DNA of 64,000 nucleotides from Hyposmocoma kahamanoa (Eukaryota > Arthropoda > Insecta > Lepidoptera > Cosmopterigidae): positions 13,987,544-14,051,543 of the forward strand of contig NW_020654422.1 of assembly GCF_003589595.1 (NCBI RefSeq), in the 5' to 3' direction. A model generated the notes under the pieces. That model was given only the letters and a program-made list of their open reading frames with translations, was not told where the DNA came from and made no database searches. Positions 1 to 11,149 of the stretch are shown here, in pieces (the stretch's first letter is position 1; every line of letters starts with the position of its first letter). The translations under genes were made by a program, and so were the position numbers.

Positions 1-267
1 TTTTCAAACCACATCTAAGCCATACTGTAATTAAGTAAATAAGTTCAGAAACATCACAAGCAAAGAGAAATCAGCTCTATGATTTACGCCTAAGGACGAA
101 AGTCATTTAGGGGCTTTGAACAAAATTGCAGGGATTATCGTGCCTACAAAAAGGCAACTCTAATAAATGTTCATATGATAGAAGGCGTGAAAAATTCGGG
201 AGAGATTCAATTTACTTCTACGAAAAATGGATTTTCGATCGTACAAGCATGCCGGAGGATGAAAATG

Positions 268-505
268 ACGTATTCGTGATCTGCTATTGTGTGCTAAAAG
301 CGGATCAACCAAGTTTTCGTTTTCTTTGTGAACTAAAGAAATGCTTAAAGAACATTTCTTTCACCGACATATTGCACGTATACGCCACATATAAAATTAT
401 ACAATGAATGTGAATAATATGTATATAATATGCGCGGCAACCACACTAACTACTTGGTATCAAATTATTTCATGTTCTGTAAGTACCACAGTAATGTAAT
501 TCACA
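268..505 (+). repeat. Duplicated block K, copy 1
   Basis: This stretch reappears at 1,595-2,010 in the same orientation. Shared landmarks include TGATCTGCTATTGTGTG and GCGGCAACCACA, in the same order. It overlaps a 93-codon open frame (126-407), but the second copy does not keep that frame open, so I read it as non-coding. What it derives from is not visible. Confidence 0.6.
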
Positions 506-542
506 CCAAAGCACAATCTAGAACACGAAGTTTTAGTAGCAA

Positions 543-795
543 CCTTGCCTATTTCTGCCGCCAAGCAGTAATGTGAGCGTTACTGTGTTTCGGTTTTGAA
601 GGGTAAGGGTGCTGGTGAAAGTACAGGTACGGAACTTGTCAACTTCTGTCTCAGAGTGATAGGCGCAGTGGCAGTGTCACACAGATCTTTGCGATTTAAA
701 GCTCTGAGTGGCACTGCAACTGCTATGGACAGGCATGTCACTAAGCACCAGGCGCACGACATGTTCATCTTGTCACTTGGTATCATAAAAAAACT
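543..795 (+). repeat. Family F repeat, 5'-truncated copy
   Basis: It lacks the usual F start (GAGCTCCTTGTGAAAG) and begins at the CCTATTTCTGCCGCC segment. It runs through the GAAGGGTAAGGGTGCTGGTG segment and ends GTCACTTGGTATCAT followed by seven A. The A-rich 3' end and the 5' truncation suggest retroposition. Small open frames on both strands here are shadows of the repeat. Confidence 0.75.
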
Positions 796-1594
796 CGCAC
801 CTGAATCAATTTAGAAAAGTTTATTTCCCAAAATGGTCCTACGCCCACAGTGAGAACCACCGAGACCGTTTATTATATAGTAGGGAATTCCCGTTTTGGT
901 TTGTGGGCATAATGAAGAAGTTCCAAGAAGTAAAAAGAATTGTCTTCGCTTTATATAATCATGCCAATCCATGGTGCTAGATTGAAAGAGCTTTTATTGA
1001 AGTTTTTATTACTGCACCAGTTGCGCATACACGGGCTCACGCGAAGAAAAATATTCAGCTACAAGTTCCGAAAACTGTAAGCAATACAAAAATTCAAAAA
1101 GATATTCTACCATATCTGGTAGCCACTTCACATCCGGTATTTAAAACAGTATCACAAGCTTTTATTGAAAAGTGGCAAAATGAACTAAATGTATCAGCTA
1201 TTTAAGGAATAGAAAGTTTAATCAAGTATCCAAATTAGTTTTGGGGTGCAGCGCAATTTAGAAACGTTTCAAAGGAACATCAAGTATCCTAATACACTGC
1301 CCAAACATTTTCCACTTTCACAATGCTCGATCAACACTATAGAGATGGTTGCTCCTTGGTTTTCACGGAGCTCTGAAGAATCGTTTCCTGAAACATTTAC
1401 TAGTGAGTTAAAAGAGTAGACTGAAGGATATTGAAGGGTAAATATAGATACTAAAATAAAGGTTTTATCATCCAACTCGACGAACACTGATTATTGGATT
1501 CCCAGCGGCTAAGTAAGGACGGCTTTCTATAACAAACCCTGGTCAAAGTTCAAAGATTACAAAAAAACTATTTTACTTTCTACAAATATGAGAT
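796..1594. other. No recognisable feature
   Basis: AT-rich sequence without a convincing coding frame or a repeat that I can match elsewhere in the window. Confidence 0.4.
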
Positions 1595-2010
1595 ATTTGT
1601 GATCTGCTATTGTGTGATACAGCGATTTCTTTGTGTACTAAAAATTACATCGAGTTCTTAGGTTTTCGCGATTGTTACACATAGGAAATAAAAACTATTT
1701 TTCCGGATTTAAATCGCGTATACTTGTTTTTTCAAACAAACCGACGTTTCGTCAGTCAACCGTGACCATGGGACCTGTAAAGGGCCCAAAACGTCGGTTT
1801 GTTTGAAAAAACAAATATACGCGATTTAAACCAGAAAAAATACTTTCATTTCCTATACTAAAAATTACGTAAAGATATTGCATGTACACGGCACATATAC
1901 AACTATATAATTAATGTAAATAATAATGTGTGCGGCAACCACATCAACTACCTGGTCTCAAACTATTCCCCATCATAGGAGGACTTATAGAAGTACCCGA
2001 GTAATGTAAG
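1595..2010 (+). repeat. Duplicated block K, copy 2, split by a G element
   Basis: Homologous to 268-505 on both sides of the G insertion at 1,649-1,856. The sequence reads continuously into copy 1 once the insertion and one copy of its 12-bp duplication are ignored. The duplication is therefore older than the G insertion. Confidence 0.6.
1649..1856 (+). mobile_element. Family G foldback element with 12-bp target duplication
   Basis: This 208-bp element begins TCGAGTTCTTAGG and is largely a hairpin. The segment from ATAGGAAAT through CAAACAAACCGACGTTT returns as its reverse complement ending ATTTCCTAT. The centre holds GTGACCATGGGACC and GGGCCC. ACTAAAAATTAC flanks both sides (1,637-1,648 and 1,857-1,868) as an exact duplication. 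There is no coding capacity. A variable-length duplication and a half-element form elsewhere fit a retroposon that snapped back, but a MITE is possible. Confidence 0.8.
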
Positions 2011-2239
2011 TAAAAAGTATAGAATAAAATATAGAATAGACAAAAGGATTTTGCATTTGCCCGTAGTTTCATAAAAAATATGTTTTAAGCACATTCTAGT
2101 GCTTGCTACAAGATTGAAGCTTACCATATCAGCTTTAGCAACAAAAACATTACCTTTTGGGCAGTAAAAGAAATGAGGTCGCCCTACTAAGTGTAAACCT
2201 GCTCTTACAATAATGACGTAAGCAATTAGAGCCTGTGCA

Positions 2240-2455
2240 TACGGCCTATTTTTTAGGAGCAGGCGACGCGGAGATGACGGGCGTTAACGCGACTCAAACG
2301 AGTTTCAGTCGCAGCCTCACAAATTCGATGGCGATACAGACGACTGCGAATGGCGGACGTGAACACGCGCCCCTCCTCTGGCGCCGTAAATGCGCGTTTA
2401 TGAAACGCGCGTCATCGGCGAGCAAAAAGTATGCCGTTTCCTAGCCTAGGGCTCT
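2240..2455. repeat. GC-rich segment, possible MITE
   Basis: About 200 bp that are clearly richer in G+C and CpG than their surroundings. The ends show a loose inverted resemblance (CATACGGCC at left, GTATGCCG at right). A 69-codon open frame here is probably a by-product of the composition. I found no second copy in the window. Confidence 0.35.
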
Positions 2456-3486
2456 TACGTAAAGTTCGAGGAAACTAATACACACTGCGTGAATAATAAC
2501 TCTAATATTGTATTTATTATGTGTAACTAGCAATTATTTTGCAACGTTAGTATAAGAAAAATTCTGTGCATGTGAGAAACATGTAACTACTTACAATCTA
2601 TTAATATTTGCTTTTTATTTTAAATCTTTCCAGGATTTTAGTGAGAGGTACTGTCCACTCCTGATAAAGTGTAATTTAAACTGGTATAGTAATATAGGCT
2701 AATGCAGAAAAGTTTTCGGTAACTAATATAAAATTACTGTGTAAATAACGCAGTAATTCCATATTCTGAATAAGACAATGTTTTGTTTAAATTTCGGAGG
2801 TTTTGTTACTACACAATAATAACTAATATTTTAAATCGATATTCTAAAGTTAGAAAACTAAAAATCAGAGTTGATCATTTTTGGTATACAGCACAGAACA
2901 ATAAAACTGAAAGAAAAAAAAATCCAAAATGAACATATTTTTTACTCGTCGTACAGAAAGTATTTTTTTTTTAATCCGATTAAAGTTAACATTTTGATAG
3001 CGGTGCTTTATTTTTATTTTGATCGTTATTATTTATTCCCACGTAAAATAATAACGTAAAACCTACGTTCATATAAAAATAGCCTTGAATTGTACTTATA
3101 AAGAACACACGATATTATGTTACATAAATAGCTTACTTCAAGTCAAAGAGATCTCTTTCAATTAAAAGTTTTGTAACATCAAGCGATAAAAATTATGTAA
3201 GTACCTACTTTTAAAGTATATCCTAATTCAATATCACCCAGAACATGGTACATAGAGATCGGAGTCTTCGAGGTCAAGTGCGCTAGTTAGCTTTGTGATC
3301 CAGATTCTGACCTGTGTAGAGCAGATACCCGAGTCTGAAGAATAAAAGGTAACATTTTCAGTCTGACGATGGTGGTGGACAGTTGAAAATCGGAGTGCAA
3401 ATTTCGGATAATATCAGATGCACAGTCAGTTAGCAAAATATAATACAAAATTCTCGTACAAAATGTAATCTTCTAATTCTAATTAT
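2456..3486. other. No recognisable feature
   Basis: AT-rich sequence. At 3,240-3,420 composition is more balanced (GGAGTCTTCGAGGTCAAG and following), but no sustained reading frame or matching repeat was seen. Confidence 0.35.
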
Positions 3487-3640
3487 TTTTATTATATCAA
3501 ATGACGGGATGAACAAATCGTGCTCGTGTTGGTAAGCGACATGCTTGTCCAGAACAGTTGCAGTGACACTCAGAGCATTAAACACGGGAAAAAACAATGT
3601 AAGTGCCACAAGTCTCGATTACTATCAGAACCGATGTCGC
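3487..3640 (-). repeat. Family F fragment
   Basis: The 3' part of F in reverse orientation: ATATCAAATGACGGGATGAACAA, then the GGTAAGCGACATGCTTGTCC and AACAGTTGCAGTGACACTCA segments. It decays near GTGCCACAAGTCTC. Confidence 0.65.
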
Positions 3641-4665
3641 CAAAACGCAGACAAACAAAATGATAAACACTAGGAAATCTTGATGGTCTTAGTGTTTAAT
3701 TTAAAAAAATGTAACAAGTTCTGGATTGCTAATATAAATTAAACTTTACCCAGACGTTATATCGTTTAAACGTCAATACTTTTATTGCAAGTTACGACGT
3801 TTCAATGTTACATTGAAATTTTATTCAACATGCTGCCATCTTGCGCCCAGTAGCTGGACTACGACGAATAATTAACGTCTGAACGAAAACTTAATCAGAA
3901 AATTTAAAATTTATTAAAATAACACTTACCGATGATTTGAAATACTATAGTCTATTTCAATAGAATTGAGAGTAAACGTAAACAAACCAGTTGGGTTAAA
4001 ATTCTGAAGAAATCACTCACTATATGGAATAAGTAACACTTTTATGTGTATTTTGTAGGTTTCCACTTGATATCTCACCACTTTTTCCAACAATATTCGT
4101 TTGTCATGCATTATAAAATCATAATTGAAAAATCTTCGCCGAAAACCGAGATTGATTTGACAATCCATAGTCTAGAATGTCTATGGTTGCATAGGGATGT
4201 ACGGAAAAAAGTTCAATTGAGTGAATCATAGTTTGAGTAAGTGATTGCCTCAAGAGTCACCAGAAACTTACGTCTTGAAATCATTTGACCAACTCTTATT
4301 TCTGTACCGCTTACAAACGATTTAGCGACTTGTTAATTATCAAGTATTTTCATAATTTTCTGTATTTAACTGATAGCTTCTAACTTTTAAACAATAAATG
4401 TCAATAATCGTAAATAAAGAAACGTTTTTTTATGTATCACCTTCAATCAATTTACAACGGTCAAATGCGCGGAATTCACTTGATGTTAGTCCAACAGATT
4501 CAATTAATTGATCTGATTCATTCAATAATTGATTAGTAAATTACTCTACAATTGCTCATCACTAAACCGACTATGGTCGGGTCAATGCACTCAATGTTTA
4601 CCTTTACTCTCAATTCATTTGAAACAGGGTATACTACGGGTAATATTTTCGTGTAGCTATCATTC
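3641..4665. other. No recognisable feature
   Basis: AT-rich sequence with only short open frames of random appearance. Confidence 0.4.
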
Positions 4666-4790
4666 TTGCACCAAAACAGCGCAGCGCAATAAGGCATTTT
4701 TCTACGATTTTAGAGAATTTGCACGAAAGAATTATGCAACTATACCATATAAAGCGCAAAAGGCGGACTTAGCTCAAGTAGGTCTTTCAA
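4666..4790. repeat. Repeat J, copy 1
   Basis: Shares TTTTTCTACGATTTTAGAGA, the AAAGCGCAAAAGGCGGACT segment and CTCAAGTA with 59,500-59,625. Both copies lie beside a reverse-oriented F element, though on the same side only in one case. Its nature is unknown. Confidence 0.55.
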
Positions 4791-4849
4791 GACCCATTGT
4801 CAGCACGCATCAGACGCTAACCAACCACTTCGACTGTATTTATTGTTCT

Positions 4850-5070
4850 ATGGCTTTAAATCACAAAAATCTGAGTTACACTGCCACTGCGCCCGTCACC
4901 CTGAGTCATAAGTTGCCAACTACCACGTGTCTGTAATGTGTAACTTCACCAGCTGCACTCTTACCTTTCAAAACCAAAACGCCGTAATGCTCACATTTCT
5001 GTTTGGTGGTAAAAATAGGTGAGGTGGCAGTAATTCCCTGGATGATTTTTTTCAGAAGGGGCTCTAATAT
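4850..5070 (-). repeat. Family F copy
   Basis: Reverse-oriented F: GGCTTTAAATCACAAA, then CGTCACCCTGAGTCATAAG, CTTACCTTTCAAAACC and GGCTCTAATATTAC. It is diverged. The 135-codon open frame that spans J and this repeat (4,529-4,936) has no sign of being a gene. Confidence 0.7.
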
Positions 5071-5999
5071 TACTAAAGTTTGTGACTACATATTAGTAAA
5101 ACACTTTTAGAGAAGACTTTAACCACGCTATTTGTTATAGCGCTTTGCAGTTAGTAATTCGCCTCTGCGGTAGAATGTACTAAGACCTAATTTATCTATT
5201 ATTCGCTAATCACTACTTACTTCGTCAAAATTAGAGAGAAGATTGTAACTTCCGTTCTGATGGTTCGAATTGCGCTACGGATTTTAGAACAATAGAGATT
5301 TACCTCCTAAAGCTTGGCTATTCACTTTGATTACTCAAAAGTAGGATGTATAGAATTTACTGCTAAATATACAGTTTGCACACCTGACCAGATTGGTTCA
5401 CTGCGCTTTAGTTTCGAAACAAAATCTATATTAGATTGCAGCAAGCATACGCTTTAAACTTCTAGGTGAGGTTTTGAAGCAGGATATTACTTGACCATTC
5501 CATTCCAAAAATCTATAACTACGTATTATATTGCGGTGTTTACAGCGACGAATATACTTCACTTGTAGTTCTAAATTTTATGTAAGGTGAAGCCTGAAAA
5601 CCAGCAAATTGCTGAGGCTGTTTTTCTTCTTCAACACAGCTATTTGTTTTCAGTCACTATTTTAAGTTTTTTATGTATAGTTGTAGTGTCGAAGAATAGT
5701 CGTTTTATTTTATTTTATTTTTTTTTATTATCTATAACTTTTACTTGCAACAACTTTTTCTACAGCAAAGACACATTTTTTTTAAAAAAAGATAGTCAAC
5801 TCACACCGAAGGTTCCGTTATAAAAATATGAACTTTTGGACCCATCATTTCATTCTTTATGTAAAATATGCTAGATTGAGTTAGCCTATCAAGATATTTG
5901 ATGAAATCAATCACAACATAATTAAATTTATCATTTAAAATCTTTGCTGCAATAATCAAAATTGTTACTTCAACGATTGTCCTTGAGAGAATGACAACA
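5071..5999. other. No recognisable feature
   Basis: AT-rich sequence with T-rich runs around 5,700-5,800. The 78-codon open frame there is low-complexity. Confidence 0.4.
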
Positions 6000-7010
6000 T
6001 GTTACAAGGAAACAAGTTACATGATCACCTTTAACAACATCTTGTTTATTTCAATTGTATTGTTTCTTCTGGGTATGTATATACAAAACTATTGACTTAT
6101 AAACTTTGCAAATAAAACTAGAATATAGTTAAAAAAAGTTTTTTTATAATACTCCATATGGTTTTAGTTAACTCACTTTAGATTTGAGCTTCTATTTAGA
6201 ACAACATTTACTATGAAACAAAAATGTTAGGTTTTTCACTGAAGATAGAGGCAGGTAAGCAAATCATAGTCAAAGTGAATTAATCTTTATTTCATAGGTA
6301 ACAACACTAGAAATCGTCATTCATAAGGCAGATTCCCGTTAAAGAACAGAAATTGCTAAGAGTAAGTAACATTATGTAGTTTCTATGTTACGAACCTTTT
6401 AGACACGAAACCCTAAAAATCATGTTTCCTTACAAATTCAAAGAATTTAAAGTTGATTAAATTTCGTATATGAAGTTTAATTTTTTTCTGACAATTTACT
6501 ACAGTCGCTAATAAAAGTTTTCAGGAATATGCTTTTGTAACTCCGTAAAAAAATTCGTCTTCTAAAACATTGTTCTTTTTATTTAAGAGCTAGGTTCTGC
6601 CGGTGAAGTTCACTGACAAATCTCTGTTCTGCGCCCTAACTTGTATTATCTGATACCACACGACATTGACTTTTTCCCTTATTTGACCTAAAGAACTTTG
6701 TGTCCGAGTAGTGCATAAGGTATTTCATTATTAATTAATCAAATGTGTTGCTGATCACATGCATTGTTGCGTTTACATTCATCACACGTATATTTTTAAT
6801 ACAATAAAAACCAACCTTCGGACAATACGGTGCTTTCCATATTAACCTACCTTATACGAATAGTGTACTCTAGGAAACAAAATCCTATTAAACATAAATT
6901 GCATTACTACAAACATTCTTCATTCGTACATTTTGGAACGAGCCCCAATATTTACTTTGAATAGGTCTTCCTGTGCCTCTCTTTCCTTCTATAATAATTC
7001 TAAGAACTGT
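6000..7010 (+). repeat. Duplicated block L, copy 1
   Basis: Matches 27,025-28,745 in the same orientation over many short islands. Examples are CAAATTCAAAGAATTTAAA, TTTTAGACACGAAA, CAAGTTACRTGATCACCTT and the stretch before CTAAGAACTGTCGTGAA. Copy 2 is longer because it holds insertions. No coding frame is conserved between the two, so this is an old non-coding duplication or an unrecognised large element. Confidence 0.65.
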
Positions 7011-8138
7011 CGTGAACTTTACCTTCTATTTCTATATTATATACTAACCTTAGATTCTACGAGAGAGGGAAAAACATTACTAACTAATCATACAAATTTA
7101 AGCGGAGACATTCCACAAAAACACCGCTAGCACAGGCTACTAAGGTTTTGATGAAGCTCGTAACAGTACAAATTTGTAGAGTCGAGCTGCTAGCGAGTTT
7201 CGGGTGGATTTACTTAATAAATTTATGACGTTCAAAATTGATAATGTTCCACACTGGTTGTTGAAAAGTAGAAATCTGTGCTAATATTAACACAAGTAAG
7301 CCGTACTTCGTCAAGATACGATGTTATATTAAACAAAATGACAAAGGATTGTGTATCTAAATTAGTAGCGTGGTTTTAGTAATTTACATTAGATGATATT
7401 AATGAAGGCTATCAACTAATTAGAACACTTTCTAATATAATTTTTGTTTCTGGGTTATCTATGTCATTTTCTAATTGATTATAACATAAAAATGAATATA
7501 AAATTGTTTTAAAAATTTATTTCAAAATACAAAGACGGAACGCCAACAAAAATTCATTCGAGTCGTCTGGAATCGTATCACCGCCTTCACTGGTGATAAT
7601 TATAACAAACTAGTGGAGTTATTTCACAAAATGTAATTGAATTGAATGGTAGTAAAACATCTACTTAATATTAAAACTTTATTTTCTTGCAAAAACTTTG
7701 TTTTAGTGGCCACGACAGCGAACAGTTGAAATTTGCGTACCGTTAAGGGATCGTGCAAATGTTCGGGTTTCTCTTTATTTAAAGACGAAAAGGGAACATT
7801 ATATTAATATTTCAATAAGTAGTTTATATCAATTAAAATTGTACAAATTGATGACAAAGAGTCTAGAAATGCGAGAATATGTAAATACCACTACTTAGCT
7901 ACGTATATACCATTGTGACAGTCACAAAAGCAAAAAAATTCAGGGCTATTTTTACTCTTTCGTATTTGCTGCTCAGATAAATAGAAACAAATAATGTTAA
8001 ATCAGAAACAGAACCTTTTTGCGAATTTGTAGCTAATGACACATTCAAACATCCGATGGGCTTAGAGCGAAACTATAGCGCTTCTGGCATGTTTATGCAA
8101 GTTCGCATTGATACGTTCTGCAGGCTTAAAAAGGTCGC
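7011..8138. other. Mostly featureless; SINE C fragment near 7,598-7,648
   Basis: AT-rich. Only the GATAATTATAACAAACTAGT and GGAGTTATTTCACAAAAT segments match the tail part of SINE C. Confidence 0.4.
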
Positions 8139-8299
8139 ATTGGCAGAATCATAATATGATTAATTGACATTACATAGTATGAATTTTTTCAACTATTTGG
8201 CAGTGTTGTATGGAGACCTCCATAGAACACTGTCAATATATCAATTGTAAGAAATTCATAATATGAATAGTCAATAAATCATATTATGATTCTGCCAAT
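8139..8299. mobile_element. 161-bp palindromic MITE-like element
   Basis: The left arm starts ATTGGCAGAATCATAATATG and the right arm ends CATATTATGATTCTGCCAAT, its exact reverse complement over these bases. The arms then pair with small differences up to a central TATGGAG-AC-CTCCATA. There is no coding capacity. A transcript would fold into one long hairpin. Confidence 0.8.
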
Positions 8300-8574
8300 A
8301 CCGTCTTTTTAGCTCTCCTGCGCTATCGTGAAACGTTGTTATAGGAAGTTTTATGGAAAGGCTGGGACTGAGTAGCAATGGAAAAGCAAAAACTTAATTC
8401 GAAAGCTGTTTGCTCGCCTGACTACCCGTCGTGTACAACCGATCGAAATTGCCACGTAAGGAGAACTTGACTGAATTAAACTTATTTTTTAATTTATCTT
8501 ATTATTGTTATTATTTTTTATTAATATGATTTATTTTTTGTGAGACGTTTTTAATTATTTTTGTTTCATTTGGT

Positions 8575-8643
8575 TTCATAAAACTATGAATTGTATTTTC
8601 TTACTATGGCCTACGGATTGAATAAAACAATTATTATTATTAC
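8575..8643 (+). repeat. Possible LINE 3' end
   Basis: The segment ends GGATTGAATAAAACAATTATTATTATTAC, that is, a polyadenylation-like AATAAA followed by a short (TTA)n tail. This is the usual look of an insect non-LTR 3' end. No coding part is attached. Confidence 0.35.
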
Positions 8644-8701
8644 AGTGTTATCGTGTAACGGAAAACAACGGAGAAGGGTCACAGCACGTAGAAAATTAAA
8701 G

Positions 8702-8791
8702 CAGTCCCGGCTCAAAAGAAACCTATCTCAGAATTTAGCTTATATTAGGTAAGTAAATTCTGTATAGTTTTTATTTTCGATATCAGTGGCT
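8702..8791 (+). repeat. Left arm of a 90-bp inverted repeat pair
   Basis: Pairs with 10,477-10,566 in reverse complement. Shared strings include AGTCCCGG, CAAAAGAAACCTA and TTAGGTAAGTAAATTCTGTA. The last string contains a good splice-donor-like AG/GTAAGT. Between the arms lie a D SINE and a mariner. Confidence 0.7.
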
Positions 8792-8904
8792 ATCATATCA
8801 ATATTGCCTTTTGTTTTTCAATCTGTAATTCCAAATAAAAACATTACAAACAATTAATTCTATTACACAACCATTACACTGAATTTATTATAATATAATA
8901 AGCT

Positions 8905-9108
8905 AGACAAACACACCAATTAACTTTGACTCAAACTAGGGAATCTACTGTACTATGACTACTAGAGCAACGGAATTCACTATCCGGGAAACTACCCAGA
9001 ACATCCAGACCAGAACCGGTTTAGAAAGTAAGTTTCGAAATTGGTCCTACCGGGAATCTGGGACCTCCTCATCTAGCGACCATAGTGATAATCTGTGGGG
9101 CACTGAGG
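8905..9108 (-). mobile_element. tRNA-derived SINE, family D
   Basis: Reads on the minus strand from a tRNA-like head starting GACCTCAGTGCCCCACAG. It continues through the body (ATTTCGAAACTTACTTTC region) to CCGTTGCTCTAGTAGTCATAG. The intact B-box-like GGTTCGATTCC of other D copies has decayed here. It lies inside the inverted repeat pair at 8,702-8,791 and 10,477-10,566. Confidence 0.65.
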
Positions 9109-9313
9109 TCGTAATTTTATTTATAAATTATGAATTACCGACACCCGTAGTGTTCCGTAATGTTTTCATTTTGAATTACAGGTTCCCTTTGATAACACGA
9201 GGGCAATTTGTCACGCCTAATAGTCCTGTGTGGGATACCATACCATATTCGACCACTCCGCACAGGGTGTGTTGATTAATTTTAAGTAGATAATGTAAAA
9301 CAAATAAATAATA

Positions 9314-10307
9314 GGGGTTAAAGTATGAAATTGCCGATTTGTACTGAAAATCTAAATTGTTTATTTTTTAAATTTTTAACAAATTTATTTAATCAAAATA
9401 GTTGCCATTATTATCTATACATTGCTGCCATCTAATGGGAAGGTTATTAATGCCTTTGCGATAGAACTCCGACGATCTAGACTGCACAAACTGTGTGAAA
9501 GCATTTTGTACTGCCTCCTGGGAAGAAAACTTCTTGTCACGTAGATAATTGTCCAAATCACGAAAAAAAATGGTAGTCCGTTGGAGCAAGGTCTGGTGAA
9601 TACGGAGGATGACGAATGGTTTCTAACTGCAGTTCCTGAAGGGTCAAAATGGTTTCTCGTGCTGTATGAGGTCTCGCGTTGTCGTGGAGCGATAATGGTG
9701 AAGATCGATTCATGAGTCGGGGCTGTTTTACTGCTAGTTTTGTCGACATGGTTCGGAGTTCGGCACAATAGACATCTGCCGTTATTGCTTGACCAGATCG
9801 GAGAAAACTATAGTGAATAACACCATGCTGAGACCACCAAACAGTTACCATTACCATTTTATTGGTAAGTTTTGCTTTAGGACACTGTTGTGGCATTTGA
9901 CCTGGGGTCAGCCATTGCATTTTTCTTTTCCGGTTATCATAAAGAATCCACTTTTCATCACATGTTACAATTCGATCCAATATTCCTTCATTTCTGTACC
10001 GGTTCAACAAGGCAACACAAGTTTCAACACGCGTTTCTTTCTGCAGATCAGTCAAATCATGAGGCACCCATTTTTCGTATTTTTTTATTTTATTGATTTG
10101 ACGCAAGTGAGTCAATATTGTGGGTAAGGTAACGTTAAACCATGCCGCTAATTCCTGGGTAGTTTGACTAGGATCGGCTTCCACTATCTCTCTTAATTCA
10201 TCGTTATTCATCTTTGTGGGCGGTCTTCCTCGTGACTCGTTCTTTAAGTCGAAATTTCCATCACGAAAGCGTTTAAACCAAAATCGTACATTTCATACTT
10301 TAACCCC
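9314..10307 (-). mobile_element. mariner element, internally deleted, with intact ends
   Basis: Terminal inverted repeats GGGGTTAAAGTATGAAAT lie at 9,314-9,331 and, in reverse complement, 10,290-10,307. Each is directly flanked by TA, the mariner target duplication. The element is 994 bp, about 300 bp shorter than a usual full-length mariner. The missing DNA lies next to the transposase-5' (right) end. Because the ends are intact, it could in principle still be moved by a related transposase supplied in trans, but it cannot make a complete one itself. Confidence 0.9.
9389..10285 (-). pseudogene. mariner transposase, N-terminally deleted and frameshifted
   Basis: Mariner transposases cut and paste DNA with a D,D,D(34) triad after binding the ends through N-terminal helix-turn-helix domains. 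Here the frame opens abruptly at WFKRFRDGNFDLKNESRG, so the first roughly 50-60 residues (first HTH) are missing. The second HTH, the WVPHDL linker motif and all three catalytic acidic residues are visible: D in TCDEKW, D in HDNARPHTA and D in SPDLAPTDYH. The last two are spaced by exactly 34 residues. Just after DYHFF a run of eight T (9,563-9,570 on the complementary strand) shifts the frame by one. The C-terminal part then continues in another frame from RDLDNYLRDKKF to the stop at 9,389. Confidence 0.9.
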
Positions 10308-10476
10308 TAATATATACCTAACTACTGTTTTTTTTAATTTCTGTTTTGTTCATTTCACAATATTATTCCTACCTTTATTGGTCAAATTATACTTCCATAA
10401 AATAGTTTTTGAAAAAAAAAGAACAAAAACTGTTAAAGAGTTTGATTATACATGAACATACATTATCTAGCTCTTA

Positions 10477-10566
10477 GTCACTGATATCGATAACAAAACC
10501 TATACAGAATTTACTTACCTAACATAAGCAAAATTCCGAGGTAGGTTTCTTTTGCGCCGGGACTGG
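10477..10566 (-). repeat. Right arm of a 90-bp inverted repeat pair
   Basis: Reverse complement of 8,702-8,791 at roughly 85% by eye. Just beyond it, TGGGTCACATTTGACCC is a small perfect-looking palindrome. The pair could be the ends of a larger element into which D and mariner inserted, or two separate inverted copies of one repeat. Confidence 0.7.
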
Positions 10567-11149
10567 GTCACATTTGACCCTTATCCTTTGAATGTTAATA
10601 TTAAAACATTAATAATATAAACTAAATTAAAATATGTGCGACTGTGTTTTGCAACGACGATGTCGCTACAAAATCAATTTTATTGTCAGAGAATGCTTGG
10701 TTCTGTTACTAATTTGCGTTATAAATAAAAAAATGCGGGTTTTGCGTATTTATAAAACCGTTCGAAACATATGATGCGGTGATGGATGGTTGTATTGGGA
10801 AAAAGCAACCTCAGCGTACATATTTCAACCAAGGCGGGAACGTTCTTAAATAAAAATGCCTGTTTAAAAGTTCCTGGAATATCCAATGGTAGGCAATGTA
10901 GGTGAAACCGCGTTGATACTCAAAAATCTTACAAGGCTAGTACATCACGGCGGAATAGAATGGGGGCGAAATTTTGCAACGAAATTGTACATAACATAAC
11001 GAGTTTTATGTTAACTGTGTAACGTACTAACTAGATACTATATGGTAGGTGCGGGAGTTTCCAAGACTGCGCGAGAATGCTCCAGAAGAGTCGTGACCTC
11101 TTTTTTTTACAAAAATTCAACAATAACAATAACCAACACACTCATCGCG
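10567..11149. other. No recognisable feature
   Basis: AT-rich sequence without supported genes or repeats. Confidence 0.4.

Noticed and set aside
126..407. 93-codon open frame
   Set aside because: Lies in duplicated block K; the second copy does not keep the frame and no motif is visible.
4529..4936. 135-codon open frame
   Set aside because: It runs across unique DNA, repeat J and a reverse F element, so the frame is accidental.
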